This document shows positions 1 to 7,651 of a stretch of 34,228 nucleotides of DNA, piece by piece; the stretch's first letter is position 1; the number at the start of each line of letters is the position of its first letter. The DNA lies in the NCBI GenBank assembly GCA_016788285.1, contig JAEUSW010000146.1, positions 1-34,228 on the forward strand, given 5' to 3'. This DNA comes from Flavobacteriales bacterium. GTDB taxonomy: Bacteria; Bacteroidota; Bacteroidia; Flavobacteriales_F; PHOS-HE28. Position numbers and translations under genes: made by a program. Under the pieces are notes generated by a model, which saw nothing but the letters and a program-made list of their open reading frames with translations, was not told the origin of the DNA and ran no database searches.

Positions 1-2
1 GC

Positions 3-1637
3 GTGTGCGCGGGCACCCTGGTGACGCTGGACTGCCTGGGCGTGCCGAACGGTACGGCGCTTCCGGGCACGGCTTGCAACGACAACAACGCGAACACGAT
101 CAACGACACCTGGGGTGCGAACTGTGTGTGCGCGGGCACCCCGGTGACGCTGGACTGCCTGGGCGTGCCCAATGGCACAGCGATTCCCGGCACGGCCTGC
201 AACGACGGCAATGCCAACACGGGCAACGACACCTGGAGCGCCAACTGCACCTGCGTGGGTCAACTGATCGACTGCCTGGGTGTGCCGGGCGGCAGTGCCC
301 TGCCGGGCACCGCCTGCAACGACGGCAATGCCAACACGGGCAACGACACCTGGAGCGCCAACTGCACCTGCGTGGGTCAGCTGATCGACTGCCTGGGCGT
401 ACCGGGCGGCAGCGCCCTGCCGGGCACGGCCTGCAACGACAACAACGTGAACACGATCAACGACACCTGGGGCGCGAACTGTGTGTGCGCGGGCACCCCG
501 GTGACGCTGGACTGCCTGGGCGTGCCGAACGGTACGGCGCTTCCGGGCACGGCCTGCAACGACAACAACGTGAACACGATCAACGACACCTGGGGTGCGA
601 ACTGCGTGTGCGCGGGCACCCCGGTGACACTGGACTGCCTGGGCGTGCCCAATGGCACAGCGCTTCCTGGCACGGCCTGCGATGATGGCAACGCCAACAC
701 GGGCAACGACCTGTGGGACGCGAACTGCACCTGCACCGGTGAGTTGCTGGACTGCCTGGGCGTACCGGGAGGAACCGCGCTTCCGGGTACGGCCTGCAAC
801 GACAACAACGCGAACACGATCAACGACACCTGGGGTGCGAACTGCGTGTGCGCGGGCACCCCGGTGACGCTGGACTGCCTGGGCGTGCCGAACGGCACAG
901 CGCTTCCGGGCACTCCGTGCGATGATGGCAATAGCATGACGAGCAACGATGCGTGGGACTCGGATTGCAACTGCTTCGGGTTCCTCGTGCTGATCGACTG
1001 CGCGGGGGTCCCGAACGGGAACGCCTTCCCTGGGACGCCGTGTGACGACGGTGATGCCAACACGGGCAACGACACCTGGGATGCGAACTGTGCTTGCAAC
1101 GGGCAGGAGTATGATTGCGCCGGTGTTCCGGGGGGCACGGCCTACGTGGACGCCTGTGGCGTGTGCGCGAGCGGAACCACCGGCATCGTGGCCGATCCGG
1201 ACAGTGATCAGGATGGCCTGCTGGACTGTATGGACAGCTGCCCCAACGCGTTCGACCCCGATCAATCGGATTACGATCAGGACGGCATCGGTGATGCCTG
1301 CGACAACTGCTCGTGGATCGCGAACCCCGATCAGGCGGATACGGACGGGAACGGTATCGGCGACGTTTGCGACCAGGCGAACGCGATCATCGAAGCTTCG
1401 GGATCGGCCCTCTTCACCTTCGCACCGAACCCCGCACGGGAGGAGGTCCACATCACGGCGATGCCGGACGGTGTGCGCCGTGTCCAGCTCGTGGCACTGA
1501 CCGGGGCGGTGGTGCTGAACATGGATGCAACGCAACGCAGGATCACCTTGGATGCGGTGCCGGTGGGCGTGTATCAGATCATGGCGCTGGACGCGGACGG
1601 AAGACCGCTGGCGCAGGGCAGGCTCGTCCGGCAATGA
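3..1637 (+). CDS. Cys-rich tandem-repeat secreted protein with thrombospondin type 3 repeats and T9SS type A sorting domain (5' partial)
   Basis: The gene is cut by the left window edge, so the N-terminus and signal peptide are not visible. 544 residues are readable. Visible residues 10-370 are nine tandem units of 39 or 41 residues, each beginning DC(L/A)GVP(N/G)G and carrying four cysteines, so disulfide-stapled modules are likely. A partial tenth unit follows ([18 protein letters not shown]). Residues about 397-455 are Asp-rich DxDxDG..D..D.C segments typical of calcium-binding thrombospondin type 3 repeats. The last ~75 residues (FTFAPNPA..., ending [23 protein letters not shown]) match the beta-sandwich T9SS type A sorting domain, which is removed after export across the outer membrane. 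A cell-surface or released structural or adhesive role is inferred; no enzymatic domain is visible. A hairpin terminator follows the stop. Confidence 0.85.
   Translation: MCAGTLVTLDCLGVPNGTALPGTACNDNNANTINDTWGANCVCAGTPVTLDCLGVPNGTAIPGTACNDGNANTGNDTWSANCTCVGQLIDCLGVPGGSALPGTACNDGNANTGNDTWSANCTCVGQLIDCLGVPGGSALPGTACNDNNVNTINDTWGANCVCAGTPVTLDCLGVPNGTALPGTACNDNNVNTINDTWGANCVCAGTPVTLDCLGVPNGTALPGTACDDGNANTGNDLWDANCTCTGELLDCLGVPGGTALPGTACNDNNANTINDTWGANCVCAGTPVTLDCLGVPNGTALPGTPCDDGNSMTSNDAWDSDCNCFGFLVLIDCAGVPNGNAFPGTPCDDGDANTGNDTWDANCACNGQEYDCAGVPGGTAYVDACGVCASGTTGIVADPDSDQDGLLDCMDSCPNAFDPDQSDYDQDGIGDACDNCSWIANPDQADTDGNGIGDVCDQANAIIEASGSALFTFAPNPAREEVHITAMPDGVRRVQLVALTGAVVLNMDATQRRITLDAVPVGVYQIMALDADGRPLAQGRLVRQ
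30..1112 (+). repeat. Coding tandem repeats, nine units of 117 or 123 bp
   Basis: Units alternate between a 41-residue type ending VCAGTPVTL and a 39-residue type ending TCVGQLI, TCTGELL or similar. Several neighbours are almost identical at DNA level: for example the units starting near 153, 510 and 633 share long identical stretches. The last two units have diverged. This pattern fits recent unit duplication or recombination. The array continues beyond the left edge, since the first visible residues (VCAGTLVTL) are the end of another unit. Confidence 0.9.
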
Positions 1638-1655
1638 CGTGCCATGCTTGGAAGG

Positions 1656-1684
1656 AAGGCCCGGCCGGCAAGCCGGGCCTTTTT
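1656..1684 (+). terminator. Factor-independent terminator of the Cys-rich repeat gene
   Basis: A perfect 10-bp GC-rich stem (AAGGCCCGGC at 1656-1665 pairing with GCCGGGCCTT at 1672-1681) with a 6-nt loop runs into a T tract at 1680-1684, 18 nt after the stop codon. There is no T tract in the minus direction, so it should work mainly for the + gene. It sits at the convergent junction with the next gene, whose stop codon is at 1684-1686. Confidence 0.8.
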
Positions 1685-4600
1685 CATTTCATCAGCGTGA
1701 CGTGACCGAAGTACTCCCGACGGTCGGCACTGAAGGCATCCCGCACGATCATGCGCCAGGCGTACACGCCGTCCGGCAGAAGGTCGCCCGTGCCCTTCAT
1801 CGCACCGTTCCACACGAGGCCGGGTTCCCTCGCCTCGAACACCACCTCGCCCCAGCGGTCGAAGATCCAGAAGCCGAAGTCGTCGGTATCCGCTCCGACA
1901 AGCACCGGCTCAAAGGTGTCGTTGAACCCGTCACCGTTCGGTGTGAACGCGTTGGGCACATGCACGATGAGCACATCGTCCACCAGCACCACGGTGCAGG
2001 CTTCGGCGGCACACCCCAGACTGTCCGTGGCCTCCACGCACACGAGCTGATGACCTGCGGTCGGCGGGTCGAATCGGTACCGGAGCTCCACGGTCGTGTC
2101 CACCGGAGTACCGTTCACCTTCCAGAGGTGATCCCGGCATGCGTCACCGACCGGCCAAGCCTCTACCACCGCATCCTCCAACGGGATCACCGTACGCCGC
2201 ACCTGAACCCCCACGTTCGGAGGGGGGAGCGCGGTCACCAGGGTGGTGGTGGCGGTCTCCCACAGGCAGCCGGCCGTATCGAGGTACTGAACGCTCGGGC
2301 TGTACGTGCCCGGGAGCACGTAGGTGTGGTCCAGAGGGGCGTTCTGCACCATCACCGTCCCATCTCCCAGGTGCCACGTGAGGTCCACCACGGCCGGCCC
2401 ATACTGCGGGATCAGGCTCACGGTCAAGGGGGCGCATCCGGATGCGGGCACGACGGAGGCGACGAGGTCGGGTCGTGTGGCGATGGAGAGGTGGACGATC
2501 GCTGTATCCGAGAACCCGGCACACGTTCCCGGACCCTCCACGATGTACTGGTACGGACCCGCTGTGCCGATCCCCGGGTCGATGAGCGCGGTGGTCGATG
2601 AGCCGTCCGGCGCGAACCAGGCTCCACCGGGTTGGGCCAAGGGGCCGAGCAGCGCGCTCATGTCCACCGGCATCTGGTACGAGCACAGCGTCAGCGTTCC
2701 GTCGGCTCCGGCCGCAGGCAGGGCATCCACGGCCAACGTAAGGATGGCCGACGCGTTCGGGCAGGGAGCTGTACCGGGGACCGTGTAGGTGTAGGGTCCC
2801 GGGTTGGCACTGCCGGGATCGATCGGTGGGGTCACGGGCCCTCCACCCGGTGCGGTCCACGTTCCACCGGGCGCAGGACTGCCGCCCAGCATGGCCGCGG
2901 GGTCGAACGGGGCGTCACCGGCACACACCACCAGGGAGGCTGCGTCACCGGCGTCGGCAGGGAGCACCTCATCCACAAGGACCGTGGCCGAGTCGGCCGG
3001 GCAGGGCCCCACACCGGCAACGATGTACAGATGAACGCCAGGGATGTCCGTGAGCGGATCGTAGTCCGGCCCTTGCGCGGTGCCGTTCGGGTCCGTCCAT
3101 GCGCCTCCCGGGTCGGGACTTCCACCAAGCGCGTTCAACAGGCTGGCCGGCGCACCGTCCGAGCAAACAAGAAGCGATCCCGGAGCGCCAGCATCAGGGG
3201 GTGCAAGCAGGTTGAGGGTCACCGTGTGCACGCCATCCGTGCAGGGCGGAACGGCCGTCAACGTGTAGAGGTAGGCCCCAGCGACCGCCGAGGACGGATC
3301 CACCAGGTTGCTCGTGGAGCCGCCGTTGGGGTCGGTCCACGTGCCTGTGGCCGGAAGACCGATGAGCAGGGCGAACAGGTCCACCGGCGGTGCGCTCGTG
3401 CACACGGTGAGCGCGGCCGTTTGGCCGGTGGGTGGTGCGGGCACCAGCGTCAGGTCCACTGCGGCCGTATCGGACACGCACGGTGCTGGTGCGGCCACGG
3501 CATAGGTGTACGCGCCCGATGGGGCAGTGCCCGGGGTGATCGTTCCACCGACAGGCTGGCCGAGCGGGTCCATCCACGAACCACCGGGATCGGGCGTTCC
3601 GCCGAGCAACAGGAAGAGGTCCACCGTGGGCAGGTCGTCGCACAGGCTGACCATCACATCGGTACCTGCGTCGGGCTGGTTCACCTCGGTCACCTGCACG
3701 GTCGCGCTTGCATCCGGGCAGGCCGCACCGCCCGTCACCGTGTAGGTGTAGGTGCCCGGACCGTTCAGGATGGGATCATAGGTCCCGCTGAACGCGGACC
3801 CGTTCGGGTCCGACCAGCTTCCGCCCGGCTGGGCCGATCCACCCAAAAGCATGAAGAGGTCGGTGAGGCCGCCGGTCGCGCAGAGGGTCACTGCCCCCGC
3901 CGCTCCAGCATCCGGCGCAAGCTCGGTCGTCATCGACACGGTCGCGGTGGCGACACCGCATGGTGGGCCCGTTCCGACCGTGTACGTGTAGCCGCCGTCC
4001 AAGCTCACCCCCGGGGTGAACGTCCCGCCGAAGGCCTGACCGTTCGGGTCCGTCCATCCGCCCCCGGGCTGTGGGCTTCCGCCCAACAAGGTGGAGAGCG
4101 CGATGGCGGCGTCACTGGAGCAGACCGTGAAGGCCCCCCCGGTCCCGGCATCGGGCTGCGGATCCACCGTGATGGAGATCGTCGCAAGGTCAGCCGCGCA
4201 CGGTGCCGTTCCGGCCACGGTGTAGCTGTACGTTCCGGCCGGGTCCACCGCGGGGTCGAAGAGGGTGCCATGGGCCAGCCCGTTCGGGTCGGTCCACGTT
4301 CCACCGGCATCCGGGGTGCCGCCCAGTTGAAGGAACAGATCGATCGCAGGGCTGGTGTTGCACACGGACAGCGCCCCACCCGAGCCGGCGTCCGGAGCAA
4401 CGTTCACCACAACGGTCACCGTGCTCTGTGCATCGATGCAGGGCGGCGTTGCGGTCAGGGTGTAGGTGTACACGCCGGCCGTTCCCGTCAAGGGATCGAA
4501 CAGGCTGCCAGTCAGCGGACCGGGTCCGCTCCAGCTGCCGCCCGGGTCGGCCGAAGGCCCGAGGAGAGCGAAGAGGTCCGTGGCCGGTGCGTCGCTGCAG

Positions 4601-5460
4601 AGCGTCGCCGAGGTGGATGTGCCTGCCTGAAGCTGAGCGTTGATGCTCACGGTCACCACGGCCTGGTCCGAACAGCCGGCGTTGGCATCGACCACTTCGT
4701 AGGTGTAGGCACCCGAGGAAGCCGTGGCGGGGTCGAGGAGGCCCGGGACCGGGTCGCCGAGCGGATCGGTCCAGGTGCCTGCCGGCTGAGCCGTGGCGCC
4801 CAGCAGGGTGAACAGATCGATCGGCGGACCCTGGTCGCAGGTGGTGATGGCCGCGTCCACACCGGCCTCCGCCATGCAGCATGCAGCGGTGGCGGGGGCA
4901 CTGCCCACGACGGCATCGCCCGTGCAACCGGAACTGCCCCAGCTGCCCGTTTCGCTGTCGCCGTACGTGTTGACCGTCATGCCGAGGTCGGCCCCGTCCA
5001 CGCAATCCACGCCGCTGCTCACGCTGACGGTCCAGCAGAACTGCCAGTTGGTGGCGCCGTTGCAGAAGTCTCCGAAGTTGTTCCCGGGATCACCGTCATT
5101 GTCGAGGTCGAAGAAGAAGCCGGGGCCCACGGTGCCGATGGCCGTGGCCGCCGTGCCGGTGCAAGTGGGATACCAGCCCCAGGTCCCCGTGCTCGGGCCG
5201 CAGGTCGGCGGTGGTGGACCAGGGGTCAGCGTGCCGGCGTCCCATCCCGGGCCCAGCACCGGCACCAGACCATGGAACCAGTTGGCATTGGTCGTGTTCC
5301 AGAAGGTGACGGTGAAACAGAAGGTCACGGACTGGCCGCCCGTATAGGTGCCGTTCACCGGAGGAGGAGCGGCGGTGTAGGTGTACGTGACCAGGCAGGG
5401 CTGCGCCACCAGCGATGCCGGGAACAGGATGGCGACAAGAAGGAGGGCACGGGAGGCCAC
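1684..5460 (-). CDS. Large secreted repeat protein with PKD-like domain and gliding-motility-type (T9SS type B) C-terminal domain
   Basis: 1258 residues. An N-terminal signal peptide (MASRALLLVAILFPASLVAQ) is followed by a ~180-residue Cys-rich region. From about residue 199 to 998 there are ten repeats of 78-80 residues, each with a VC... start, a DLF..LLG core, a G(T/S)W(T/S)DPNG stretch and a YTYTV...PC ending. About residues 1000-1085 look like a PKD fold (GCAPLTVSL ... HTYVLPGTYS). The last ~90 residues (VPNAFTPNGDGFNDTF ... IFDRWGEVVFE ... LPDGVYAWR) are the CHU_C/gliding-motility-associated domain used as a type B T9SS signal. Proteins of this kind are large surface or released adhesins or structural proteins; the exact role here is unknown. 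It is convergent with the upstream + gene and followed on minus strand order by no other gene before that junction. A weak TATCTTCC element lies 20 nt before the start. Confidence 0.88.
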   Translation of the reverse strand: MASRALLLVAILFPASLVAQPCLVTYTYTAAPPPVNGTYTGGQSVTFCFTVTFWNTTNANWFHGLVPVLGPGWDAGTLTPGPPPPTCGPSTGTWGWYPTCTGTAATAIGTVGPGFFFDLDNDGDPGNNFGDFCNGATNWQFCWTVSVSSGVDCVDGADLGMTVNTYGDSETGSWGSSGCTGDAVVGSAPATAACCMAEAGVDAAITTCDQGPPIDLFTLLGATAQPAGTWTDPLGDPVPGLLDPATASSGAYTYEVVDANAGCSDQAVVTVSINAQLQAGTSTSATLCSDAPATDLFALLGPSADPGGSWSGPGPLTGSLFDPLTGTAGVYTYTLTATPPCIDAQSTVTVVVNVAPDAGSGGALSVCNTSPAIDLFLQLGGTPDAGGTWTDPNGLAHGTLFDPAVDPAGTYSYTVAGTAPCAADLATISITVDPQPDAGTGGAFTVCSSDAAIALSTLLGGSPQPGGGWTDPNGQAFGGTFTPGVSLDGGYTYTVGTGPPCGVATATVSMTTELAPDAGAAGAVTLCATGGLTDLFMLLGGSAQPGGSWSDPNGSAFSGTYDPILNGPGTYTYTVTGGAACPDASATVQVTEVNQPDAGTDVMVSLCDDLPTVDLFLLLGGTPDPGGSWMDPLGQPVGGTITPGTAPSGAYTYAVAAPAPCVSDTAAVDLTLVPAPPTGQTAALTVCTSAPPVDLFALLIGLPATGTWTDPNGGSTSNLVDPSSAVAGAYLYTLTAVPPCTDGVHTVTLNLLAPPDAGAPGSLLVCSDGAPASLLNALGGSPDPGGAWTDPNGTAQGPDYDPLTDIPGVHLYIVAGVGPCPADSATVLVDEVLPADAGDAASLVVCAGDAPFDPAAMLGGSPAPGGTWTAPGGGPVTPPIDPGSANPGPYTYTVPGTAPCPNASAILTLAVDALPAAGADGTLTLCSYQMPVDMSALLGPLAQPGGAWFAPDGSSTTALIDPGIGTAGPYQYIVEGPGTCAGFSDTAIVHLSIATRPDLVASVVPASGCAPLTVSLIPQYGPAVVDLTWHLGDGTVMVQNAPLDHTYVLPGTYSPSVQYLDTAGCLWETATTTLVTALPPPNVGVQVRRTVIPLEDAVVEAWPVGDACRDHLWKVNGTPVDTTVELRYRFDPPTAGHQLVCVEATDSLGCAAEACTVVLVDDVLIVHVPNAFTPNGDGFNDTFEPVLVGADTDDFGFWIFDRWGEVVFEAREPGLVWNGAMKGTGDLLPDGVYAWRMIVRDAFSADRREYFGHVTLMK
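2467..4866 (-). repeat. Ten coding repeats of about 80 residues
   Basis: Repeats are recognised by recurring DAG(x)6-8C at the start, (T/S)DPNG in the middle and PC near the end. The two conserved cysteines per unit suggest one disulfide per module. Units are diverged in sequence, unlike the nearly identical units of the gene at 30-1112, so this array looks older. Boundaries are approximate. Confidence 0.8.
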
Positions 5461-5480
5461 TTCCGCAGAGGGTTGCCGCG

Positions 5481-5488
5481 GGAAGATA
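5481..5488 (-). promoter_or_regulatory. Weak -7-like element upstream of the type B T9SS gene
   Basis: The minus strand reads TATCTTCC, 20 nt before the ATG at 5460. It matches the Bacteroidota -7 consensus TAnnTTTG in six of eight positions. No convincing -33 element is visible. Confidence 0.3.
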
Positions 5489-5521
5489 GCCGATCGCCGT
5501 GAACCGGTCGGGATGCCGCGC

Positions 5522-6742
5522 TCAGCGCGCGATCACGGTGCCCACCCGGCCTCTGCGCCCGCCATCGGCACCTTCCACCACACAGCGATAGGTGCCGGCC
5601 TTCAGGGCACCGCGTTCGATCCGATGTTCGCCGGCACCGAGCCCGTCCACACGCAGGGCCTCGCGTCCCTGCGCATCGAACAGCACAAGCGACACCTGGG
5701 CTTGCCCCTCAGGCATCACCGCGGTGAACCCGCTCTCGAACACGGTGGGGTAGAGGTAGGCCGATGGGGCGACCGCGGGCTCTTCGACCGCCACGGTGCT
5801 GCCGGCAGCGGAGTACATGTCCGTGAACGAGCCCACGTACAGGAGGTTGCCGTCCGCGAAGAACTCCTCCAGGCTCACCAGGTCGATGACGGAAACGCCT
5901 CCGTTGTACGCCGCGAAGCTGGCGCCGTTGTCGATCGAGCGGTAGATGCCGGTCTGGTTCGGGACGATCACGAACACCTTGGCATCATAACCGATGATCT
6001 CCCCGTCGGCCAGGCTGGCGGGCGTGCCCGTGGCGTCGTTCCACGTGCCGCCGTTGTTGGTGCTGTACTTCACCCCGAACGTGGACACCATCACCAGGTT
6101 GCTCCCTGCGGCGGCCACTCCGAAGACGGTGTAGTTCACGCCGGGCATCGCGGTCCAGTTCAGCCCGTTGTTCGTGCTGGTGTAGATGCCGGTGTTCGTG
6201 GCCGCATACAGCAGGCCGCCCACTTGCGTGAGGTGGTACACGATGGTGTTGGAGCCCATGCCCGAGTGCCCCACGTTCCAGGTGCCCCCCAGGTTGTCGG
6301 TCTTCCAGATGCCACCACCCTGGTTCACGGTGCCGGTGAACACGGCGAAGAGGTCATTGCCGAAGGAGAAGAACTTGTTCGCGTACACCTGATTGCTCGC
6401 CGTCAGGCTTCCGTTGACGCTCGACCAGGAAGTTCCTCCGTTGTCCGATCGATAGATGCCCGACTGCGTGCCGGCGAAGAGCGAGCTTCCCTTCCGTCCG
6501 ATCGACTCCACGAAATAGTTGCCCCCGTTCTGCGGAAGCCCGGTGTTCACCGGGGTCCAGGTCGATCCCCCGTTGGTGCTCTTCTTCACCCCGGTGGGGA
6601 AGGTGACCGCATACAGGGCCCCGCTCTCGGAGGTCATGCTGCGGGTCTGTTGCTGACCGCTGGCCAAGGCCGACCACTGGGCGGTCGCGGTGCAGGTGAG
6701 CAGGGCAAGAAGAGCGAGCGGTGCGGTTCGGGACAGGTGCAT
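5522..6742 (-). CDS. Secreted BNR/Asp-box repeat protein with T9SS type A-like sorting domain
   Basis: 406 residues from the ATG at 6742. An in-frame GTG at 6790 would add 16 residues before the signal peptide and was not chosen. The signal peptide is MHLSRTAPLALLALLTCTATA. The body contains repeated S-x-D/N-x-G-x-T/S-W Asp-box motifs (for example KSTNGGSTW, RSDNGGTSW, TSTNNGLNW, YSTNNGGTW), the signature of BNR/sortilin-like beta-propeller proteins. The last ~80 residues (PTVFESGFTAVM ... AGTYRCVVEG) resemble a type A sorting domain, so export by T9SS is likely. Such propellers are common in exported Bacteroidota proteins and do not by themselves prove glycosidase activity. It lies 61 nt upstream of the large type B gene on the same strand, so co-transcription is possible. 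Confidence 0.8.
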   Translation of the reverse strand: MHLSRTAPLALLALLTCTATAQWSALASGQQQTRSMTSESGALYAVTFPTGVKKSTNGGSTWTPVNTGLPQNGGNYFVESIGRKGSSLFAGTQSGIYRSDNGGTSWSSVNGSLTASNQVYANKFFSFGNDLFAVFTGTVNQGGGIWKTDNLGGTWNVGHSGMGSNTIVYHLTQVGGLLYAATNTGIYTSTNNGLNWTAMPGVNYTVFGVAAAGSNLVMVSTFGVKYSTNNGGTWNDATGTPASLADGEIIGYDAKVFVIVPNQTGIYRSIDNGASFAAYNGGVSVIDLVSLEEFFADGNLLYVGSFTDMYSAAGSTVAVEEPAVAPSAYLYPTVFESGFTAVMPEGQAQVSLVLFDAQGREALRVDGLGAGEHRIERGALKAGTYRCVVEGADGGRRGRVGTVIAR

Positions 6743-6793
6743 GGCGTCGGGTTGGGCCCGCAAGTTGCGACCGGCCGCCAGGGTCCTCACCGC

Positions 6794-7177
6794 TCAGGTG
6801 CTGCCCTTTTTCAACAGCTGGGCGTCGTGGGCTTGGCGCAGCCGGTCGCGCACGGCGCCGAAGGCCTCGCAGGTGCGGTCCAGCGCTTCGCCGAGCAGTT
6901 GTCCCAGCTTGTACCCGGCACTGGCCCCGGCCCCTGGACGCTCCAGCATGCTGCGTGCTGCCGCGGGATGACGCAGTACCGCTTCCTCAAGGCAGCCGCG
7001 CACCTGCCGTTCCACGGTGGTGTTCGAGGCCGCAAGGTCCACGGCCCCCACGCATCCGCAAAGCTCCTCGACCAGCGCCTTCTCATCGCTACGGACCGCC
7101 GTGGATTGGGCGGTCGACGGCGACGCGGTCGCGCCCAGGCACAGCATCAGCCACAAGCCATGGATCACCTGACGCAC
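6794..7177 (-). CDS. Small exported hypothetical protein
   Basis: 127 residues from a GTG start at 7177. Residues 1-23 form a signal peptide ending near PSTAQS. The mature part is mostly helical in appearance, with an LCGC motif soon after the signal and two further cysteines (VRGCLEEA, DRTCEAF), so four cysteines could form two disulfides. No known domain was recognised. The stop lies close to the start of the BNR protein gene, and a TACCTTTC -7-like element sits just upstream of the GTG. Function unknown. Confidence 0.6.
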   Translation of the reverse strand: MRQVIHGLWLMLCLGATASPSTAQSTAVRSDEKALVEELCGCVGAVDLAASNTTVERQVRGCLEEAVLRHPAAARSMLERPGAGASAGYKLGQLLGEALDRTCEAFGAVRDRLRQAHDAQLLKKGST

Positions 7178-7180
7178 ACC

Positions 7181-7188
7181 GAAAGGTA
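7181..7188 (-). promoter_or_regulatory. -7-like element for the small exported protein gene
   Basis: The minus strand reads TACCTTTC, 3 nt from the GTG start at 7177, one mismatch from TAnnTTTG. The sequence just upstream (ACCGGCTTGGC) partly resembles the region upstream of the fbaB and aminotransferase promoters. Confidence 0.35.
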
Positions 7189-7277
7189 GCCAAGCCGGTG
7201 ATGGATGACGGGAGATGTGACCAGCGGTGATCGATCAGGGCCGAACGGTGCGCCGGGATGCGGCCCTGTCCACCGGC

Positions 7278-7285
7278 TACCTTTG
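7278..7285 (+). promoter_or_regulatory. -7 promoter element for the His/Cys protein-TonB receptor group
   Basis: TACCTTTG is an exact match to TAnnTTTG, 8 nt before the ATG at 7294. The resulting leader would be only a few bases long. No TTTG-like -33 element is seen at the usual spacing. Confidence 0.5.
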
Positions 7286-7293
7286 CCGAACTC

Positions 7294-7611
7294 ATGGCGG
7301 CCCGCCTTCAGCTGTGCCTCGCTTGGGTCATGCTTCTGGGTGTGGTCCTGGCCACCCTCCCGTCCGGGCTGGGCGTCCTGCACGCGTGCAGCCACCACAC
7401 CGGCCAGGAGCATGAGGCGGAGCAGGTCCCTGGATCGGACGCCGGCTGCGCGGGCTGCGTGCTTGCCCTGGCCGAGGCCGTGGTCATCGCACCGCTGGGC
7501 CTTCCGCCCGCGAAGGGCATGCTTGTGCGCGGGGGTCTGCTGATGGCGGGCTCGGCCCTGGTCTTGCCGGCCTGGTGCATCGCGGACCGTGGGCCACCGA
7601 CGCAGGGCTGA
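7294..7611 (+). CDS. Small membrane or exported protein with His/Cys motifs, upstream of a TonB receptor
   Basis: 105 residues from the ATG at 7294. An upstream in-frame ATG at 7258 would overlap the promoter element and was rejected. Residues 1-28 form a hydrophobic signal or anchor (CLAWVMLLGVVLATLPSGLGVL). Then come HACSHHTGQEHE and DAGCAGCVLAL, which look like metal ligands, followed by two more hydrophobic segments (LAEAVVIAPLGL and LLMAGSALVLPAWC). It ends 40 nt before the TonB-dependent receptor gene and probably shares its transcript. Small proteins with similar His/Cys content are common next to metal-linked receptors in Bacteroidota; a metal-handling role is an inference. No named family is claimed. 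Confidence 0.6.
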   Translation: MAARLQLCLAWVMLLGVVLATLPSGLGVLHACSHHTGQEHEAEQVPGSDAGCAGCVLALAEAVVIAPLGLPPAKGMLVRGGLLMAGSALVLPAWCIADRGPPTQG

Positions 7612-7651
7612 GCGCCGGCGTTCGTGTTCGATCATCCCTGTTCCCCGTTCC

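Noticed and set aside
30..1112. Regular repeats that could suggest a CRISPR array
   Set aside because: Unit lengths are 117/123 bp, all in one reading frame, with no unique spacers between short repeats and no cas genes.
2632..5502. Long + strand open frame (956 codons) opposite the type B T9SS gene
   Set aside because: Its translation is rich in Arg, Gly and His with no domain or signal sequence, as expected for the shadow of a GC-rich repetitive gene; the minus frame has a signal peptide, repeats and a sorting domain.
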